DNA of 64,000 nucleotides from Phycisphaerales bacterium Planc_01 (GCA_001603075.1 LVBB01000148.1:1-64000); one strand, 5' to 3'. Numbered from the stretch's first letter, positions 8,496-18,658 are shown. Notes: a model not told the origin generated them from the sequence alone. Translations and numbers: made by a program.

Positions 8496-9392
8496 AGACC
8501 GTTTTCCCCAAAGAAAAGAAACACTCCCGGCATCGGGGCTTTTTCGAGCATTTACCAGACGTGCGACCAGCGCCGCCAGCGAGCTCATAGCGTGCTTCAC
8601 AGGGACGGTGGACCGCCCAACGTTGCACAACCACCGTCAATACTCCGACAGTAGATGGCGCATATTAGGGGTTCGTTACAGACCTGTCAACCCAAAACGC
8701 CCAATTCCGACCCGGAGGCTGTGCCCGGCCTTCCCGGCTGACACACCGGCCGATTCGCAGGAAACATCGCATCGCACGGCGAGCGCCCACGCTCGCCACC
8801 TTCGCGGTGCATTGGCCCCCTGTCCGTCCGACGCCGCCGCCCCGCCGCCGGACAGGCCGTAGCCGCTGATTTGCCACTTGTTACACACATATATACGACA
8901 TGTGTGTGTTTATTCATGAAACGTAATTGTTAGTCTACTTTGGTCGTGTCTTGCTGCCACAAGACGCGACGCCTGCCCGGCCCCGTCCTCCGAGCCGGGC
9001 AAGCGAACCTGCTTGCGCTGCGTCTTCGCGCACTGGGTCCAGCCCGACGTCTCCGCCTTATTCCCCAACGGCTGGATGAGCCGCCTGATGTGCGTCAACT
9101 GCGACAGATCGCCGGGCGAGATGTGCGAGGTCTGGCCCGCCTCGACGTGCCGCCATTCGGGACACCATACGTATTTCATGGGGGAATGGGTGACGCACGC
9201 CATTTTCCCGCTTCCCATTTGCCCGCCGGTGGCGTAGGCACGGATGTCATCCCGTGCCTTCCGCATATCTCCTGTCTCGCGCGCTGCCATCATGCGATTG
9301 TCTCCGACCTTCGGGCATAATAGTAGCCGGTCCGGCCGGAGAGGGCAAGGGCGGATGGGCGGTTCTCTAACGCGGCCATCGCCAAGACTTCG
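8496..9392. other. Long region without a supported gene
   Basis: About 900 bp separate the ETF gene from the next one. I see an inverted repeat ACACACAT/ATGTGTGT with a 9-bp spacer at 8883-8907 in a locally AT-rich patch. An open plus-strand frame of roughly 8930-9237 has no usable start but encodes a Cys-rich peptide (CLRC, CVNC, MCEVWPAS). That frame may be a decayed small zinc-binding protein. Nothing else is convincing. Confidence 0.5.
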
Positions 9393-10175
9393 CTATGTTG
9401 CGTCTTGCGGGTGCCACCCGCCCTCGATCTGACGGGGCCCTTCATAAGGGATGGCGACATCGTTGACATCCACGCGCAGGACCTTCTCGTCCGTCAGAGC
9501 CTGGTACGAATACCGGATGAGGACCTGCCCGTGACCGTACGGGTCCTCGTTCATGTGGTCGAAGTCTCCGAGAATCCTCTGGACCCTCAATCCCCTGAAA
9601 TAGGTATCCAACAGACTCGCAGGAACGTCCTCGACAGCGAGGCCGGACCTCTGTGCCGCGGCAATGATGCTGCGAATCATCAGAGGCAAGTCGAAATCAT
9701 AATAGCCGATCTCCAAGGCCAGAGCCGTCACGGTTTGAGCAACCTCCGTGCTGTCGGAGCTGGCATACCGAAACCTTGGATACACCGGCACAGCGATCCG
9801 GAGCGAGTCCGCCACAGAGGCGCCGGGAGCGATATACACATACGTTCCTACCGGCCCTGGTGGACGCCAGATCGCGCTGGTGGGAACATCCAGCCGTTTT
9901 CTGATCAGAAGCGTTTGCTTGTCGGACGTCAGGAACACCTCGAAGGGCTCGGAGGTGGAGGCGATGCTGCTACAGACCCAGGCGTCGCGATCGGTCCCGT
10001 TCGTTATGTTGTAGCTCAGCGTCAGTGTGAAATCGTTGACATCCAACGCCGTGATTTCCACCGTCACGCCGGCAGGCTCGCTCATGTCAGGTTCTTCGGC
10101 GTTTACTGCGGCGGACAGTGCCGTGCAAACGCAGCACACAGCCAGCACTCTCGCGCTCCTATCGAGAAGGTTCAT
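9393..10175 (-). CDS. Secreted protein of unknown function
   Basis: The 260-residue protein begins with a Sec-type signal peptide (MNLLDRSARVLAVCCVCTALSAAVNA). The mature part looks beta-rich, with an early segment VEITALDVNDFTLTLSYNI that resembles an immunoglobulin-like or intracellular-proteinase-inhibitor-like strand pattern, and a later region DDFDLPLMIRSI-type helices. I do not recognise the family. The track start at 10181 is a TTG; the ATG at 10175 gives a clean leader and has GAGGAA about 11 bp upstream. It is transcribed alone, divergent from the propeller lipoprotein gene. Confidence 0.7.
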   Translation of the reverse strand: MNLLDRSARVLAVCCVCTALSAAVNAEEPDMSEPAGVTVEITALDVNDFTLTLSYNITNGTDRDAWVCSSIASTSEPFEVFLTSDKQTLLIRKRLDVPTSAIWRPPGPVGTYVYIAPGASVADSLRIAVPVYPRFRYASSDSTEVAQTVTALALEIGYYDFDLPLMIRSIIAAAQRSGLAVEDVPASLLDTYFRGLRVQRILGDFDHMNEDPYGHGQVLIRYSYQALTDEKVLRVDVNDVAIPYEGPRQIEGGWHPQDAT

Positions 10176-10374
10176 CAGCAAGCTCTTTCCTCATCGTCGA
10201 GCCACGCGCGGTCAGGCGTTTGGTTCGGTCCTCGCGCTCGGCATATCTCTGGGTCCTGAATTCACACCGGAATGCTTCGGCGATCGGCTCTCGTTAGGGA
10301 CATTATGGCAGAACGATGGGGGCAAGGCAAGGGAAAAGGCAGCCGGAGGCCGCCTCAAAGACGGAATGGGGATA

Positions 10375-10391
10375 ACCCGCCGCAGGCGGGT
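10375..10391. repeat. Short palindromic hairpin
   Basis: ACCCGCC and GGCGGGT are perfect complements around a 3-base loop (GCA). No T-run follows on either strand. Confidence 0.45.
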
Positions 10392-10552
10392 CACTACGAA
10401 CGCACGAGAATCGCGTCAGACGACGCCACACAAAGACGCGCCGGTCGGGGAGCGTTCGGTGGCTCGACGGGAGAGGCCTCGGATGGGAGGCCCTGCGGCG
10501 GGCTTGAGAGGCGAAGCCACGCATCTGTGAAATGGCCCTGCCCCCCATACCC

Positions 10553-10575
10553 GGTACCTGCGAATCGCAGGTACC
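10553..10575. repeat. Perfect 10-bp palindrome with 3-bp loop
   Basis: GGTACCTGCG, AAT, CGCAGGTACC form a near-cruciform element that would fold as a very stable stem-loop on either strand. It may be a REP-like element or a transcription boundary; there is no T-run. Confidence 0.6.
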
Positions 10576-10891
10576 GCGCCTCCCCTGCTCGCGCGTCCTC
10601 TCGACACTCACCCATGCGGTGGCCCTGTCGCAGATCTGTGGAGTTGCCCCTGGGAAGCAGCCCACTCGCAAGGACCCGCAGAGCGAGTGGGGTGCACATC
10701 TCCGGTCGTGTCTCGTGACTCAGCGGGAGGAAATGCGGTGCGGGTGGCGCGTGGGGCGAGGGAATCGTCCGTTTGCGTCCGGCGTGGCGGGTGGTATACT
10801 GGAGGCATCGGATGACGTCGGAATCATGCGGGAACGATGGGGGACAACGGCGGCCTTCGCGGCGACATTGGCGAACTTGGGAGCATGGGAC

Positions 10892-12040
10892 ATGACGAAC
10901 GGCTTTCGTGCAACGTGTGCATCGGTCTTTCTGGCATTGGCGTTGAGCGTGTGGGCCTGCGGGGATCAAGAGACGTCGGAAGGCACCGGCGTGGGCAGGC
11001 GGTTCCCTGCCGAGAGAGCGACCTATATCGACTCGGTGACGGGCGCGGAAGTCACCATGCTGACGACCTCGCCGGCCCGGGACGACAAGATCTACCAGAC
11101 TCATCCGAACTGGACGGCGGATGGAGAGCATATCGTCTTCGTGTCCGACCGGACCGGCTCGAAGCAGTACTTCACCGTCTCCACGGCGACCGGGGCGATC
11201 ACGCAACTGACCGACGACAGCGGGCCGGGCAACGCCTGCCTGAGCCGTACGAAGAACCGAATGTTCTATTCGTGCGGACGGGCGATCTGGGACCTGGACA
11301 TCGACGCGGTGCTTCAGCCAGGCTCCGACGCCTCGAACCACCCGTATCGCCGCAAGGTGGTCGATCTGCCCGAGAACACGCAGCTCCACGGGACTCTCAC
11401 CGTGGACAGCGACGGCAAGACCATGTACCTGGGCGTTCAACAGGGTGACTCGTGGGCCCTGCTGGCCCTGGACACGGAGCGAGGCGTTTTCCGAACGATT
11501 CGAGACGTGGAGTTTCGCGTGGGGCACTGTCAGGCTCATCCGACGATCTCGGGCCTGATCATGTACTGCTGGGAAACGGGCGGCGACGCACCGCAGCGGA
11601 TGTGGATTGTTCGTGCCGATGGCTCGGACAACGGCCCCCTCTACGAGGAGACGTATGACGAGTGGGTCACGCATGAGGTGTGGTGGGGAGCCGACAAGGC
11701 GCTGTTCACCATCTGGCCGAAAAACGAGGAAATGCTCGGCAAGCCGCACGGCATTGCTTGGGTCGCGCTTGGAGACCGCTCGCTTCACATCCTGGACCAG
11801 AAGAAATACTGGCACGTGGGCGGCGACGCGACGGGCCAGTGGGCGGTGGGCGACACGTTCGACGGGCAGCTCTTTCTTCTGGACGCTCGGACGGGCCAGA
11901 CCAGACTTCTGACGCAAGGCCATCGGCCCAAGGGCGCTACGGTCCATCCCCATCCATCCTTTTCCCCAGACGAATCCAGCGTGCTGTTCTGTTCGGAAAG
12001 GAACAGCAATTGGGATGTGTGCCTCGTTCGTGTGAGGTAA
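10892..12040 (+). CDS. Oligogalacturonate-lyase-like beta-propeller lipoprotein
   Basis: The 382-residue protein starts with a lipoprotein signal (FLALALSVWAC, lipobox Cys near 23). The rest is a beta-propeller of WD40/PD40-like blades, for example HPNWTADGEHIVFVSDRTG near the start and HPHPSFSPDESSVLFCSER near the end. The internal stretches GHCQAHPTISGLIMYCWE and EWVTHEVWW resemble oligogalacturonate lyases (PF14583 type), whose metal-binding histidines lie in such loops. The length also fits that family. It may degrade unsaturated pectin oligomers in the periplasm, but a TolB-like non-enzymatic propeller is possible. The ORF track extends 120 residues upstream of the leader; I reject that extension. 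Confidence 0.72.
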   Translation: MTNGFRATCASVFLALALSVWACGDQETSEGTGVGRRFPAERATYIDSVTGAEVTMLTTSPARDDKIYQTHPNWTADGEHIVFVSDRTGSKQYFTVSTATGAITQLTDDSGPGNACLSRTKNRMFYSCGRAIWDLDIDAVLQPGSDASNHPYRRKVVDLPENTQLHGTLTVDSDGKTMYLGVQQGDSWALLALDTERGVFRTIRDVEFRVGHCQAHPTISGLIMYCWETGGDAPQRMWIVRADGSDNGPLYEETYDEWVTHEVWWGADKALFTIWPKNEEMLGKPHGIAWVALGDRSLHILDQKKYWHVGGDATGQWAVGDTFDGQLFLLDARTGQTRLLTQGHRPKGATVHPHPSFSPDESSVLFCSERNSNWDVCLVRVR

Positions 12041-12213
12041 CGGGGCGGGGTGCGGGCGTTGCGACGGCAGCGGGGAATCGGCGGCGGAGGGGGTGATTCG
12101 ACGAACGCCGGGCCGGGAGCGTCGTAGTAGGCTGTCGGAAACGACGTTTTTCCGTCGCGTTTCGGCTTGTCGTGCGCCGCAAGAGAACCGAACTCTAAGG
12201 AAGGAGAACGACC

Positions 12214-12594
12214 ATGAAGGCACGCATCGTTTGGACCGCCCTGCTGAGCACCGTGGCCCTAGTGGGTCTGGGCTGCAAGACCACCATCGTCGACCCCGCC
12301 TCGCAGAGCCGGGCCACCTACCGGCTGGGCAAGCTGACCGCCGAGGAGCCGCGAGAGATCGACGCCGTCTACGCCGCGTCCGACAGGGCGATGTCCGAAC
12401 TCGGGCTGAAGGTCGTCCAGCGCACGAAGGACGCCCTGCAGGCCGAACTCGTCGCCCGCGACGCCCAGGACAAAAAGGTCTCGGTCAAGCTCCTGTCGAT
12501 CACGAAGGACACCACGAGAATCACCATCGACATCAGTCCGGTCGAGAAGGCCCAGCGTATCCATAGCGCGATCCGCGACAACCTCGGCCTGTAG
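12214..12594 (+). CDS. DUF3568-like small lipoprotein
   Basis: The 126-residue protein has a lipoprotein signal ending VGLGC (Cys near 21). It then has one alpha/beta domain typical of DUF3568 proteins: a TYRLGKL strand, a long helix with AVYAASDRAMSELGLKVV, and paired strands ending in VKLLSITKDTTRITIDIS. Such proteins are anchored in the periplasm; the function is unknown. A strong AAGGAGAACGACC ribosome site precedes the ATG. A weak GTGC-GGGGA/TCCCC-TGCAC hairpin lies just after the stop (12615-12636). Confidence 0.8.
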   Translation: MKARIVWTALLSTVALVGLGCKTTIVDPASQSRATYRLGKLTAEEPREIDAVYAASDRAMSELGLKVVQRTKDALQAELVARDAQDKKVSVKLLSITKDTTRITIDISPVEKAQRIHSAIRDNLGL

Positions 12595-12763
12595 GCGCGA
12601 TGCGACGAGCCGGCGTGCGGGGAGCATCCCCTGCACACCCGAACGCCTCGCTCCACAATCGCTCGCGCCCGATCGCGTCGCCGCCGACCCTTGACAGGCC
12701 AGGCCCGTGATGGTATGGATGAGACCCTTGCGTCGCTGAACGGGTTCTCTTGCACGGGTTGAT

Positions 12764-13357
12764 ATGCGCAGATTGACAGGGGCTCTCATCCTTCTCATCG
12801 CCGTCCCGGCGTGCGCGGCGGGCGAGCCATCGTGGTACGCCCTGACCTATGTGGGTCAATACAGTCCGAAGAAGTACGACGAGGTCCCCTTCAGTGGGAA
12901 CTGGCACCTGAAGCGACAGTACCTCGGAACGGTGGGCCTCGGCCGCGAGATGACCCGCATCCACCGGATCGGGTCACTCAAGACGGACCTCGGCGTGGAA
13001 CTCGAGGCCCTGGCGTCGCATCATTGGGGCCGGTACAACGACTACGAAGAACTCGCCGGCTCGTTCCATCTGCGCTGGCACCAGTTCCCCTGGAACGCGC
13101 ACCTGCCGACAACGCTGGGGCACGGCATCGGGCTGTCGTATACGACCGTGGTGCCGGAACAGGAGGTTCTCTACCGGCGAGGCCAAAGCGCCCGACTGTT
13201 GGCGTTCATGATGTGGGACGTCACATTCGCCCTGCCCGACCACCCGGCCTGGGCGGTATTCTTCCGCATCCACCACCGCTCCGGGGCCTTCGGCACATTC
13301 AGCGGGGTGCACGGCGCCGCCAACTATCCCTGCATCGGGATCAAGTATAGCTTCTGA
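12764..13357 (+). CDS. Small outer-membrane beta-barrel, possibly PagL-like
   Basis: The 197-residue protein has a signal peptide (MRRLTGALILLIAVPACAAG) and alternating amphipathic strands. It ends in an aromatic residue (CIGIKYSF), as outer-membrane barrels do. A FRIHHRSGAFGTFSG segment near the C-terminus recalls the His-x-Ser region of PagL lipid A 3-O-deacylases, so acyl removal from lipid A is one possibility. The match is short and the acidic partner residue is not secure, so I call it a barrel of uncertain activity. It has a weak ribosome site and stands alone. Confidence 0.62.
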   Translation: MRRLTGALILLIAVPACAAGEPSWYALTYVGQYSPKKYDEVPFSGNWHLKRQYLGTVGLGREMTRIHRIGSLKTDLGVELEALASHHWGRYNDYEELAGSFHLRWHQFPWNAHLPTTLGHGIGLSYTTVVPEQEVLYRRGQSARLLAFMMWDVTFALPDHPAWAVFFRIHHRSGAFGTFSGVHGAANYPCIGIKYSF

Positions 13358-13433
13358 TCGCCCGGCGTCCCGACGGGCCCACCGAAAGGCGAAAACGCGG
13401 ACGGAGTTTCTGCTTGCCGTGAATGGGACAAAA

Positions 13434-13462
13434 TTGTAAACTTTAATCTCCTGCCTACAATT
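13434..13462 (+). promoter_or_regulatory. Possible promoter/operator of the sigma-54 activator gene
   Basis: TTGTAA (13434-13439) and TACAAT (13456-13461) are separated by 16 bp and resemble -35 and -10 hexamers. The same bases form an inverted repeat AATTGTA/TACAATT. If this is the promoter, translation begins at an internal ATG (13478 or 13505) rather than 13463. Confidence 0.35.
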
Positions 13463-15031
13463 ATGTGGGCCGACCATATGGAATCTGCGAAGAACAGGGC
13501 CGCAATGAAGGCAAAGCAATCGGCGGAAGTACAGCTCCTGAGCGACGTGGCGAAGGCGTTCGCCGAGTCGCTGGACCTCGAAGCGACGCTCAAGAGCATC
13601 CTGAAATCACTGGACACGCACCTGCGACTGCGTCGCGGGACGATCACCCTGCTGGACCCGCAGACCGAGACACTGACGATCCGGGTGGCCCACGGGCTCA
13701 GCGAACAATCCAAGAGCCTCGGCAGCTACAAGGTCGGCGAGGGCATCACCGGCCGCGTGGTGCAGACCGGCGAAGAGATCGTCGTGGCGGACATCTCGAA
13801 GGACCCTCGCTTCCTCGGCCGGACCCGTCCGCGCAAGCAGGACGACGGGAAACGGACGGCGTTCTTCTGCGTGCCGATCAAGCTCGACGGGCGGACGGTG
13901 GGCGCGCTGAGTGTGGACCGGCAGGCCGAGCGGACCGACAGCTTCGAGGCGAACGTGCGTCTGCTGAACATCCTGGCGACGATGGTCGCCCAGGCGATCA
14001 AGCTCAATAAGCTGGTCGAGTCCGAGCGGAAGCTGCTCCAGGACGAGAACGTTCGGCTGCGTCGGGAATTGAAGAACCGGTTCGACATGCGCAACATGGT
14101 CGGGACCAGCAACGCGATGCAGGCGGTCTACCGCCTCGTCGAGCAGGTCGCCGAGAGCAGCGCGACCGTGCTGATCCGCGGCGAAAGCGGCACCGGCAAG
14201 GACCTCGTCGCCCACGCCGTACACTACAACAGCCTCCGCGCCGACAAGCCCTTCATCAAGGTCAACTGCACCGCCATGCCGGAGACCCTGCTGGAGAGCG
14301 AGCTGTTCGGACACGAGAAGGGCGCCTTCACCGGCGCCGTCGAACGCAAGCTGGGCCGATTCGAACGGGCCAACGGCGGCACGATCTTCCTCGACGAGAT
14401 CGGCGACTTCCCGCCCACCCTTCAGGTCAAACTGCTCCGCGTCATCCAGTTCCGCGAGTTCGAGCGCGTCGGCGGCACCGAGACGATTCGGGCGAACGTC
14501 CGCATCATCGTCGCCACACACAAGGATCTCGAGACGCTGATCACCGAAGACCTCTTTCGCGAGGATCTCTACTACCGGATCAACGTTTTTCCGATCTATC
14601 TGCCGCCGCTGCGGGAGCGTAAGGACGACATCATGCTACTGGCGGACCACTTCCTCGAACGGTTCGCCGCCGAGAACGGCAAGCACATCACCCGGATCTC
14701 AACGCCCGCAATCGACATGCTGACGCACTACCACTGGCCGGGCAACATCCGCGAACTGGAGAACTGCATGGAGCGGGCCGTCCTGCTGTGCGGCGACGAC
14801 GTGATCCGCAGCGAGCATCTGCCCCCCTCGCTCCAGATGGTCGACCGGACCCAGGCCAGTGACAATCCCTCGCTGTCGGAGATCATCGCCAACAAGGAAC
14901 GGGAACTGATCGTCGACGCCCTGAAGAAGACCGGCGGCCGCCAGCGTGACGCCGCCAAAGAACTGGGCGTCACCGAGCGGATCCTCGGCTACAAGATCAA
15001 GAAGTACGGCATCCACCCGAAGTATCTGTAG
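13463..15031 (+). CDS. NifA-like sigma-54-dependent activator with GAF domain
   Basis: This protein of up to 522 residues has three parts. A GAF sensor domain spans about 20-185 ([25 protein letters not shown]). A central AAA+ domain follows, with Walker A GESGTGKD, the sigma-54 contact motif GAFTGA and Walker [12 protein letters not shown] Fis-type helix-turn-helix ends the protein ([27 protein letters not shown]). It would activate sigma-54 promoters in response to a small ligand. The start is uncertain: ATGs at 13463, 13478 and 13505 are all possible, and the last has AGGG at a reasonable distance. It ends 45 bp from the convergent smc gene. The target genes are not evident here. Confidence 0.93.
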   Translation: MWADHMESAKNRAAMKAKQSAEVQLLSDVAKAFAESLDLEATLKSILKSLDTHLRLRRGTITLLDPQTETLTIRVAHGLSEQSKSLGSYKVGEGITGRVVQTGEEIVVADISKDPRFLGRTRPRKQDDGKRTAFFCVPIKLDGRTVGALSVDRQAERTDSFEANVRLLNILATMVAQAIKLNKLVESERKLLQDENVRLRRELKNRFDMRNMVGTSNAMQAVYRLVEQVAESSATVLIRGESGTGKDLVAHAVHYNSLRADKPFIKVNCTAMPETLLESELFGHEKGAFTGAVERKLGRFERANGGTIFLDEIGDFPPTLQVKLLRVIQFREFERVGGTETIRANVRIIVATHKDLETLITEDLFREDLYYRINVFPIYLPPLRERKDDIMLLADHFLERFAAENGKHITRISTPAIDMLTHYHWPGNIRELENCMERAVLLCGDDVIRSEHLPPSLQMVDRTQASDNPSLSEIIANKERELIVDALKKTGGRQRDAAKELGVTERILGYKIKKYGIHPKYL

Positions 15032-15076
15032 TCGGCGGGAGACATAGCCCCCACCGCCCTCAGGCAGCCGCGGCCG

Positions 15077-18000
15077 CTATGCGGCGGCCGGCTCCTCGGC
15101 GTAGTCGTCGAACCGCACGCTGATCTTCTTGCTGACGCCCTGCATCTGCATTGTGACGCCGAACAGCACGTCGGCGATGCTCATCGTCCGCTTGGTGTGC
15201 GTGATGACGATGAACTGGCTTTCCTTCTGGAACTCGCGCAGCAGCATTGTGAATCGCTCGGTGTTGGCCTCGTCGAGGGCCGCATCGACCTCGTCCAGGA
15301 AACAGAACGGGGACGGCTTGCTGCGAAACACCGAGAACAGCAGCGCCAGCGCGGTCATGGATTTCTCCCCGCCGCTGAGCAGCGAGATGCTGCGGGTCTC
15401 CTTGCCCGGCGGCTTGGCGATCACCTCAATGCCCGCTTCGAGCACGTCGTCGGCGTCTTCGAGCACGATGTCGGCTTTGCCGCCGCCGAAGAGCTTGCGG
15501 AAGATCTGCTGGAAGTTGATGCGGATCTGCTCGAAGGTCTCGACGAACTTCTCCCGGCTCTGCTTGTTGAGCCGATGGATGAGCTGCTGCAACTGCGTCT
15601 TGCTCTCGTTGAGGTCCTGCACCTGGTTGGCCAGGAACGTGTGACGTTCTTCGAGGCTGGCCTGCTCGTCGATCGCATCGAGGTTCACGTTGCCCAACCG
15701 CTCGATCTTGCCGCGCAGCTCGTTGATCTCGCCCTTGACCTGCTCCCAGTTCACATCGTCGGTCGTGCGCTCGGCATAGGCCTCGGCCAGCTCGATCTGC
15801 AATTCTTCGCGGACGCGTTCGACCAGGTCCTGCTGGCGGACCTCCAACTGGCCGAGCTGGATGCGCAGCTCGCCGATGACGCGTTCGACTTCCTCCTTCT
15901 TCGTTCGCGCGGTGCGGACAAGCTCTTCCTTGCGTTTCTGTTCGGCGGCCAGGTCCTCCAGCGTCTCCTGCAACTGCCGGTTGTCCCGCTGCTGTGTCTC
16001 TTTGTGTACGAAGAACTCCGAGACGCATGACTCGCATTCAAGGATGTCGCGCTGGGCCTCGGCGGTCTGCTCGTTGCATACCTGTACGTCCCGCTCGGCG
16101 GTCGCCACGGTGCGCCGGTTCGTTTCGATCTGATTTTCGAGACTCTCGATGATCTGCTTGAGCCCCTTCTGTTGTTCGACGGCCTGGCCCAGACGGACCT
16201 TCAAATCCGTCAGTTCGCCCACCCGGCTTTGCTGCTGCTCGCGCAGCTCGTCGTACATCGTTTCGAGTTCGCGGATGTGGGCGGCCCGCTGGTTGTTGAC
16301 CGCCTCCAGCTCGGTGAGCCGCTGCTTCGAATCGTACTCTCGCTGCACCGACTGGGCGATCTGCTCCTCGAGCGCTCCCAGTTCTCCGGCGATCAGCGGC
16401 TCTTCCTCCTTGAGTCGCTTGATGTCCTGCTCGAAGTGCGACAGCTTCGAGTTGACCTGGGTCTTCTCGGTATTGGCCTCATAGATGGCGGTGCGCAGGT
16501 CCTTGCACAGCTTCTCCAGGTGGACCTTGGTCTGCGTGTTCCTCTGGATCTCGCCCTCCAACTGGGCGATCTCGGCGTTGATGTGATCGATGGTCTCCAC
16601 GAGCTGGTCGATCCGGCTGCGTCGGGAGATCAGCCCGGACGCCTTGCCGAGCGGGCCGAGGCGCAACAGGCCGTCGGCACTGAGGCATTCGCCGGCCAGC
16701 GTCACGAAGGAATAGCCGGCCCGCAGTTGCTCCGACAGTTCGATCGCCACCGCCAGCGATTCGACCAGGATCGTCTTGCCCAGCAACTGCCAGGCCAGTG
16801 GCGCGTAGCGGCTTTCGTACGAAACGAACTCGACGAGCCGCCCCCGCACGCCGGGACGCCCGGAGAGATCCACGTCATCGACGAACGGTTTCAGGCGATC
16901 GAGGCAGATGAAATGCACGCGCCCCGCCAGCGCCGAGACCGTCTCGCCGTCGACCAGCAGCCGGGCGGCGCTCTTGATGAGCAGGACGTCGGTCATACCC
17001 TCCAGGGCCGCCTCCACCGCCACGGCGTGCTCGACGTCCGTCTTGATCCGGTCGGCAAGAATCCCGTCGATGTAGTCGATCTTGCGATGTTCGTCGGCCT
17101 GGGCCTGGAGAATGCTCCGGACGGCCTGGCCCAACCCCTCGTGACGCCTCTCCATGTCGGTCAGCACCGCCAGCTCGCTGCTCAGCGCGCTGCGGGCCTC
17201 CTTGTTGCTCGCCAGCCGCCGGCCCTCCTCGACCACTTGCGTCTGGGCCTCCTCGATCTTCTGTCGCTTCGATTCGAGGTTCTCTTCCAGATCGACCAGG
17301 ACACGCGCAATGTCGGCCAGGCGGGCGTTGTGCTGGGCCCGATCGGTCAGCAGGCGTTCGAGTTCGGCCTTGGCGATCTGGGCCCGCCCCGCCAGGCGGT
17401 TCCGCTGGTTCGACAGGCTGTCCCGGTAGCTCGAGAGGCTCTGGATCTCATTGTGAAGCTGAGCGGTGCGACGCACGATGTCGATGATCCCCGACTTCTC
17501 GTCGTCCAGTTCCGCTTCGAGTGACGCCAGTTGGGCATCGCCTTCCTCGGCGATCGCCTGGATCTCGCGAATCGCCTCGGTGCGTTTGTGCACGGCCTCG
17601 TCGCAGGCGGTCGATTCCTGCCGGTGGCGGGCCAGGTCGCGATTGACGGCGTCGGCCTGGCCGGCCAGCCGCTCGATCTCACCGGCGGCCGTGGCCTTGC
17701 GTTTGCCCAACTCCTCGATGCGCGACCGCAGGAAGTCGATCCGCTGAAGCTTCTGGTCGATCTGGCTCTGGATCGCGACCAGGCTGTTGCCCGTCTCGCT
17801 GAGCCGGTGCTCCGTCTCGATGACGGCGTTGCCCAGCCGGCTCATCTCGGCCTCGGCGCCGACCTCCTCGGCGGTTACCGCCGAGAACCGCTCGTTCGCC
17901 TCGTGCAGGGCCCGCTGCTTGTCGTCGAGCTGCTCCTTGTTGCGGCCGTACTCGACAAGCGAGTAGTTCACTTGCAGTTCCTTGAGCCGCGAGGTGTATT

Positions 18001-18658
18001 CCAGGTAGTTCCTCGCCTTGCCCGCCTGGAGCTTGACGCTGCGCAGCCGCTTGGCCACCTCTTCGAGGATGTCGGCCAGACGCAGAAGATTCTGCTCGGT
18101 CCGTTCGAGTTTCCGCAGAGCCTCTTTTTTGTGCGCCTTGTATTTGCTGATGCCGGCGGCCTCCTCGAAGACGATCCGCCGATCGGACTTCGAGGCCCCC
18201 ACCAGTTGCTCGATCTGCCCCTGCTCGATAATCGAATAGCCGCGGTTGCCGACGCCGGTGTCCATGAACAGCTCGCGGACGTCTTTGAGCCGGCAGACCT
18301 TGGTGTTGATGCGATACTCGCTTTCGCCGCTGCGATAGATTCGCCGGGAGACCTGGACTTGCTCGGTGTCGATGGGCAGCCGCCCGCTGGTGCCCCCCGG
18401 ATTGGAGATCACCAGAGTCACCTCGGCCGAGCCGGCCGCCTTACGGCTGCCGCTGCCGCTGAAGATCACGTCCGCCATCTGGTCGCTTCGAAGGCTCTTG
18501 AGCTTCTGCTCGCCCAGCACCCATTTGACCGCGTCGACCACGTTGCTCTTGCCGCACCCGTTGGGTCCGACAATCCCGGTGATCGAAGCGTCAAAATGGA
18601 ACTCCGTCCGGTCGGCGAAGCTCTTGAACCCGTCCAGTATGATCTTCTCAAGTCGCAT
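15077..18658 (-). CDS. smc: Chromosome segregation ATPase SMC
   Basis: The 1193-residue protein has standard SMC length and order. The N-terminal ATPase half has Walker A GPNGCGKSN near residue 33. Two long coiled-coil arms (about 170-505 and 680-1020) flank a hinge near 510-670 (YIDGILADRIKTDVEHAVAV). The C-terminal half has the signature SLLSGGEKSMTALALLFSV and Walker B CFLDEVDAALDEAN. SMC works with ScpA and ScpB to compact and separate chromosomes; neither partner gene is in the window. The start MRLEKIILDGFKSF is the family start. Confidence 0.97.
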   Translation of the reverse strand: MRLEKIILDGFKSFADRTEFHFDASITGIVGPNGCGKSNVVDAVKWVLGEQKLKSLRSDQMADVIFSGSGSRKAAGSAEVTLVISNPGGTSGRLPIDTEQVQVSRRIYRSGESEYRINTKVCRLKDVRELFMDTGVGNRGYSIIEQGQIEQLVGASKSDRRIVFEEAAGISKYKAHKKEALRKLERTEQNLLRLADILEEVAKRLRSVKLQAGKARNYLEYTSRLKELQVNYSLVEYGRNKEQLDDKQRALHEANERFSAVTAEEVGAEAEMSRLGNAVIETEHRLSETGNSLVAIQSQIDQKLQRIDFLRSRIEELGKRKATAAGEIERLAGQADAVNRDLARHRQESTACDEAVHKRTEAIREIQAIAEEGDAQLASLEAELDDEKSGIIDIVRRTAQLHNEIQSLSSYRDSLSNQRNRLAGRAQIAKAELERLLTDRAQHNARLADIARVLVDLEENLESKRQKIEEAQTQVVEEGRRLASNKEARSALSSELAVLTDMERRHEGLGQAVRSILQAQADEHRKIDYIDGILADRIKTDVEHAVAVEAALEGMTDVLLIKSAARLLVDGETVSALAGRVHFICLDRLKPFVDDVDLSGRPGVRGRLVEFVSYESRYAPLAWQLLGKTILVESLAVAIELSEQLRAGYSFVTLAGECLSADGLLRLGPLGKASGLISRRSRIDQLVETIDHINAEIAQLEGEIQRNTQTKVHLEKLCKDLRTAIYEANTEKTQVNSKLSHFEQDIKRLKEEEPLIAGELGALEEQIAQSVQREYDSKQRLTELEAVNNQRAAHIRELETMYDELREQQQSRVGELTDLKVRLGQAVEQQKGLKQIIESLENQIETNRRTVATAERDVQVCNEQTAEAQRDILECESCVSEFFVHKETQQRDNRQLQETLEDLAAEQKRKEELVRTARTKKEEVERVIGELRIQLGQLEVRQQDLVERVREELQIELAEAYAERTTDDVNWEQVKGEINELRGKIERLGNVNLDAIDEQASLEERHTFLANQVQDLNESKTQLQQLIHRLNKQSREKFVETFEQIRINFQQIFRKLFGGGKADIVLEDADDVLEAGIEVIAKPPGKETRSISLLSGGEKSMTALALLFSVFRSKPSPFCFLDEVDAALDEANTERFTMLLREFQKESQFIVITHTKRTMSIADVLFGVTMQMQGVSKKISVRFDDYAEEPAAA

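Larger units (their letters stand above)
10176..10891. other. Divergent intergenic region with two hairpins
   Basis: About 716 bp lie between a minus-strand and a plus-strand gene. The region has two tight palindromes (10375-10391 and 10553-10575, listed separately) but no ORF with recognisable content; the ORF-track entries are arginine/proline-rich compositional frames. It should contain the promoters of both flanking genes, although I could not pick a convincing -35/-10 pair. Confidence 0.45.

Noticed and set aside
10394-12223. 609-residue minus-strand ORF
   Set aside because: It is antisense to the propeller lipoprotein, which has a leader, blades and a family match. The ORF is an Arg/Pro/His-rich shadow.
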